From Campylobacterales bacterium (GTDB lineage: Bacteria > Campylobacterota > Campylobacteria > Campylobacterales > QNZT01), in assembly GCA_015662615.1 (NCBI GenBank), contig DQTU01000108.1, forward strand, positions 1-7,597: a stretch of 7,597 nt of DNA, given 5' to 3'. This document shows positions 5,207-7,597 of this stretch, in pieces. How positions within the stretch are numbered: the stretch's first letter is position 1; every line of letters starts with the position of its first letter. Below the pieces are notes generated by a model. The model ran no database searches, was not told the DNA's origin, and saw only the letters and a program-made list of their open reading frames with translations. The translations under genes and the position numbers were made by a program.

Positions 5207-5866
5207 ATGAAGAAGTTGATTGATGAAATTAAAGCAGGTATCAAAAAAGTTGGGTTTAAAAACTTAGATGAACAGCTTGGAAAATGTGGAAGTTTTATTT
5301 GGGAAAAAGAGTACCCTATCGCTGTAGTTCATAGCAGTGAACGAATCAAAGAAAAAGAGATTGTGACACTTTTTCAAAAACAACAGTTTCTAAATGAAGA
5401 AGGCTTTACTCATGTATCTTACGATAAAGAACAACTAGACTTTTTATCTGATAATGCACCACAATATTTACAGATGGCAACCATGATGTGTTTAAAAACC
5501 CCAACACTATATCCTCAACCTTTTAAAAGTAAATTTCCAAAAGATTACTGGAAAAAGATGCAAGAAACTGACCATGTAAAGTCAGTGATAGAGATGTCAA
5601 GTTTTACAGATAAAGATACAAAATGTTCTGTCGAATTTTCTTTGAGAGAAGTTATGCGAAAAAGAAAAGAGGTCAATGTTTTGAAAAAAGTTGGGTATGT
5701 GTGGATTGCTGAGATTCCGAAAGTTATCGATATAGAAGTTGTTTTTAAACATTACTTTTTAGAAAATTATAGTGTTGTTTATGTTAAGGAGATGGCATAT
5801 TTTATAGGCTGGAATGAAACCTTGGGTGGTATAAACATGCGATATTTTGTTTGCCCTCCAAAATAG
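5207..5866 (+). CDS. Hypothetical protein, 219 residues
   Basis: I do not recognise the family. The sequence is Lys-rich, soluble, without signal peptide or membrane segment. It starts with a basic amphipathic helix (KKLIDEIKAGIKKVGFKNLDEQLGK), followed by an alternating strand-like region (SFIWEKEYPIAVVHSSERI). A polar middle contains YLQMATMMCLKTPTLYPQPF, and the C-terminal half is strand-rich (VGYVWIAEIPKVIDIEVVF, NYSVVYVKEMAYFIGW, GGINMRYFVCPP). AGGTGGA at 5197-5203 overlaps the stop of the preceding PDC gene and lies three bases before the ATG; the gap between genes is eight bases, so the two are co-transcribed and probably act together. It ends 26 bases before the convergent exported-protein gene, with no obvious hairpin terminator between them. 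Function unknown. Confidence 0.75.
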   Translation: MKKLIDEIKAGIKKVGFKNLDEQLGKCGSFIWEKEYPIAVVHSSERIKEKEIVTLFQKQQFLNEEGFTHVSYDKEQLDFLSDNAPQYLQMATMMCLKTPTLYPQPFKSKFPKDYWKKMQETDHVKSVIEMSSFTDKDTKCSVEFSLREVMRKRKEVNVLKKVGYVWIAEIPKVIDIEVVFKHYFLENYSVVYVKEMAYFIGWNETLGGINMRYFVCPPK

Positions 5867-5892
5867 TATTTACTTAATATTTGTTTTGCCTT

Positions 5893-7401
5893 TTATGGTT
5901 TCATCTTATTTAACTTTTCCATATACTCCATGATAGTTCCATCATCAAGTGCCTTTTTTGCATCTTTTTTGATTGTCTCTTTTTTCTCATCTGAGAGTTT
6001 ATCCGTTTTATCTACAAACTTGATAAGCTTCTCATAAACCATTTGATGCATTGCAGTGTCCATGCTCTGTTTTAGCATTTCATCTACACTTTGGGACTTT
6101 TCACCTGTTGAAAAAAGAGCTTTGTCAAACTCTTTTTCATTTATCGTCTTTATCTCAAAAAAGATTTCACTATTGTCTTTATCTGTTATCTTGGTAACCT
6201 GCCCTAACTTTCTTACTTTTTTAGCGGCATCCCTAGCTGCTTTTTGACACTTTTTCTCATCTTTGCTAACCATCATACCTTCTATCTTGGTAGGAATCAT
6301 CGTCATCTCTTGTGCGAAAGTTTTCATATCTTCACTCTCATAAGGCTTGATATAGACATGGTTACAAGCTACATCTGCAGCTGAGTATATATAGTGACCT
6401 TTTGAGACTTTTAAGAGTGATGCTCTTTTGTTGTAGCTACTTTTTTCATTTAGTTTAGATTCGTAAGTGCTTTTTGATGTTGGATTTACAGAATATTTTA
6501 TCCCTTTATAGGTATCTATGATTTTATATTTTTTATCAGGATTGTAGTTGTTTTCTGTTCGTATCTGGTGGTTTAATACCCTAGCCGTTTTATCAACAGC
6601 CCTTTGTGCTAAGGTGTGAAAACCTTTATAAACTATAAAAGTTCCTTTTGTATTGTCACTCTCAACAAAAGGTGGTTTTTGCTTTTTTTCAACCTCATAA
6701 TCTTTTGATGAGAGCAATATCTTATTGCCACTGGCAAAAAGTTTACAAGGAGTTTTTAGATGATATTTTGCATGGTGTTTGTTACAAAACCTTATCGCTC
6801 CCTTATCAGCTAGTTTCTGTGTACCTTGCTGGCTTTGTTGTCCACAGCAAAATTTCCCATCACTATCTAGTGCATATCCAAAGGCTTTATATCCATCGTA
6901 GCTTAGGTATTTTTCAAAAAATGGTGCACAATTTCCTTTTATAATCTTACTAGATTTTTGTAAGATAGCTGTTTTTTCTTTGGGGTTAAGTGGTGTATTA
7001 TCTGCAGGTGTATATTTTGGAAAGTCACCCTCTTTTGCTACTATTTTATTGCCTACAGCATAGATTTTACAGCTACTTTTTGGTGCATTTTCCCCTCTTT
7101 TTAGTTTGTTATCGTTACAGCCTCTAATGCCACCCTCTTTAGAGATTTTTTCTGTTTGGTTTCTATAGGAGTTTCCACAAGCATATTTACCATCAGCATC
7201 CAAACTATAGCCAAATGATTTATGCCCTTTAGCTTTGAGATAAGCTTCAAAAAATGGATAACAATTTCCCAAGATAACAGGCTTGGCTTTTTTCATAAGA
7301 TTTGTAATTTCTTTACTACTCAAAGGTCTGTTTTCAGGTGTGATACTTGCATAGGAAACGAGTGGTAGTAGAAATAAAGATAGATATAGTTTTTTTATCA
7401 T
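5893..7401 (-). CDS. Exported protein with two tandem four-cysteine modules
   Basis: The product has 502 residues. Residues 1-18 (MIKKLYLSLFLLPLVSYA) are a Sec signal peptide with probable cleavage after A18. Two copies of one module follow, about 28-126 and 139-236. Shared marks are L-x-x-K-E near the start, GNC-x-PFFE-x-YL, FGY-[SA]-LD-x-DGK-x-x-CG, G-[GA]-IR-x-CN, and C-K-[IL]-[YF]-A-x-GNKI. The four cysteines recur in step (47/75/95/111 and 158/185-186/206/219), suggesting two disulfides each. The pattern resembles small export repeats of the DUF4189 kind, but I cannot confirm this. Residues 250-400 form a separate region with three cysteines (346, 385 and context); the last 90 are charged and helical. 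It is likely periplasmic. AAAAGG (7409-7414, minus strand) lies seven bases upstream of the ATG. It is monocistronic, convergent with the 219-residue gene. Function unknown; a wall- or ligand-binding role is speculation. Confidence 0.8.
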   Translation of the reverse strand: MIKKLYLSLFLLPLVSYASITPENRPLSSKEITNLMKKAKPVILGNCYPFFEAYLKAKGHKSFGYSLDADGKYACGNSYRNQTEKISKEGGIRGCNDNKLKRGENAPKSSCKIYAVGNKIVAKEGDFPKYTPADNTPLNPKEKTAILQKSSKIIKGNCAPFFEKYLSYDGYKAFGYALDSDGKFCCGQQSQQGTQKLADKGAIRFCNKHHAKYHLKTPCKLFASGNKILLSSKDYEVEKKQKPPFVESDNTKGTFIVYKGFHTLAQRAVDKTARVLNHQIRTENNYNPDKKYKIIDTYKGIKYSVNPTSKSTYESKLNEKSSYNKRASLLKVSKGHYIYSAADVACNHVYIKPYESEDMKTFAQEMTMIPTKIEGMMVSKDEKKCQKAARDAAKKVRKLGQVTKITDKDNSEIFFEIKTINEKEFDKALFSTGEKSQSVDEMLKQSMDTAMHQMVYEKLIKFVDKTDKLSDEKKETIKKDAKKALDDGTIMEYMEKLNKMKP

Positions 7402-7408
7402 GATTTAG

Positions 7409-7414
7409 CCTTTT
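7409..7414 (-). promoter_or_regulatory. Ribosome binding site AAAAGG of the exported-protein gene
   Basis: AAAAGG on the minus strand lies seven bases upstream of the ATG at 7401 and directly before the only start that gives a complete signal peptide, so it fixes the start. Confidence 0.6.
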
Positions 7415-7459
7415 ATAATTGGTAGCATAATCGTCAAAATAGATAATAACTTTAGTTTT

Positions 7460-7488
7460 ACTATAAGAATAAAATTTAATCTTTTTAA
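7460..7488 (-). promoter_or_regulatory. Candidate promoter TTAAAA-17 bp-TATAGT for the exported-protein gene
   Basis: On the minus strand, TTAAAA (7483-7488) is followed after 17 bases by TATAGT (7460-7465). This would give a leader of about 50 bases containing the ribosome binding site. The -10 is one base from consensus; the -35 is weak. AT-rich context makes chance matches likely. Confidence 0.4.
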
Positions 7489-7504
7489 CGATATGATAAA
7501 TAAA

Positions 7505-7597
7505 GGGCACCTCTAAAAACCCCTGATACTCATAGAAGGCAAAGAAAGCTTAAGATTTAGATTTAAAATCTTGAAGGACTACTTTTTGTAATTCGAA
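7505..7597. mobile_element. Probable end of an insertion sequence (IS5-like terminus), cut by window edge
   Basis: The sequence gggcacctctaaaaacccc at 7505-7523 has the look of an IS5-family terminal inverted repeat, whose outer ends often read GG(G)CAC/GAG-x-x-CTCTAAAAAC. An open leftward frame ending 27 bases inside this tip fits the usual place for the end of a transposase gene. The base composition changes at this point. The other end lies outside the window, so neither the matching repeat nor a target duplication can be checked. It is called from the terminus motif and frame position only. Confidence 0.38.
7550..7597 (-). CDS. Possible C-terminal tail of a transposase (partial)
   Basis: A leftward frame enters from the window edge and reads FELQKVVLQDFKSKS before a TAA at 7552-7550. 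Only 15 residues are present, too few to recognise a family. Its position just inside the putative insertion-sequence tip is the main support. It could equally be chance open frame. Confidence 0.3.
   Translation of the reverse strand, partial: FELQKVVLQDFKSKS

Noticed and set aside
5844..5895. Terminator between the convergent 219-residue and exported-protein genes
   Set aside because: The only hairpin is a five-base TTTTG/CAAAA stem inside the coding end, with no GC-rich stem or suitable T-run.
6648..6944. Rightward open frame of 98 codons
   Set aside because: It is antisense to the cysteine-module exported protein, with no ribosome binding site or family-like content.

Overview
This window is AT-rich bacterial DNA with tightly packed genes. 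It most resembles a Campylobacterota (epsilonproteobacterial) chromosome of the Sulfurimonas/Sulfuricurvum type. That assignment is inferred from base composition, Lys/Phe/Ile-rich proteins, short AAGGA-type ribosome binding sites and a PDC-sensor/four-helix membrane protein of a kind I associate with that group. No marker gene confirms it.

Left part (1-3861). A DUF445-type membrane protein gene runs leftward out of the window. It diverges from a rightward five-gene operon: a DTW-domain tRNA aminocarboxypropyltransferase (tapT-like), an AlkC-like DNA glycosylase, a GyrI-like effector-binding protein, an unrecognised 159-residue protein, and a pentapeptide-repeat protein. Genes 1-2 and 4-5 overlap, and the other junctions are short and carry a good ribosome binding site. 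The alkC-like gene is broken: its C-terminal Ig-like domain continues in another frame, and about eight or nine residues of the usual linker and first strand appear to be missing. AlkC-type excision of bulky adducts, GyrI-like hydrolysis of cyclopropane genotoxins and pentapeptide mimicry of DNA at gyrase are three known ways to survive DNA-targeting toxins. Their co-location suggests a genotoxin-protection operon that has suffered a lesion.

The two divergent start codons (570 and 607) lie inside the arms of a perfect 18-bp inverted repeat. Each ATG is six bases after a TAAAAT box and has no Shine-Dalgarno sequence, so both mRNAs could be leaderless.

Middle part (3858-5866). A small antibiotic-biosynthesis-monooxygenase (ABM) fold protein is convergent with, and overlaps, the end of the operon. 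After about 200 bp of non-coding DNA, a well-formed sigma-70 promoter (TTGTCT-17-TATAAT) drives a two-gene unit: a PDC-sensor/four-helix membrane protein and an unrecognised 219-residue soluble protein. The first of these also appears leaderless or nearly so.

Right part (5893-7597). A leftward gene encodes a 502-residue exported protein with two tandem copies of a four-cysteine module followed by a novel charged region. It has a plausible promoter and ribosome binding site. The last 93 bases look like one end of an insertion sequence (IS5-like terminus) with the tail of a leftward transposase reading frame. This call is tentative because only the edge is present.
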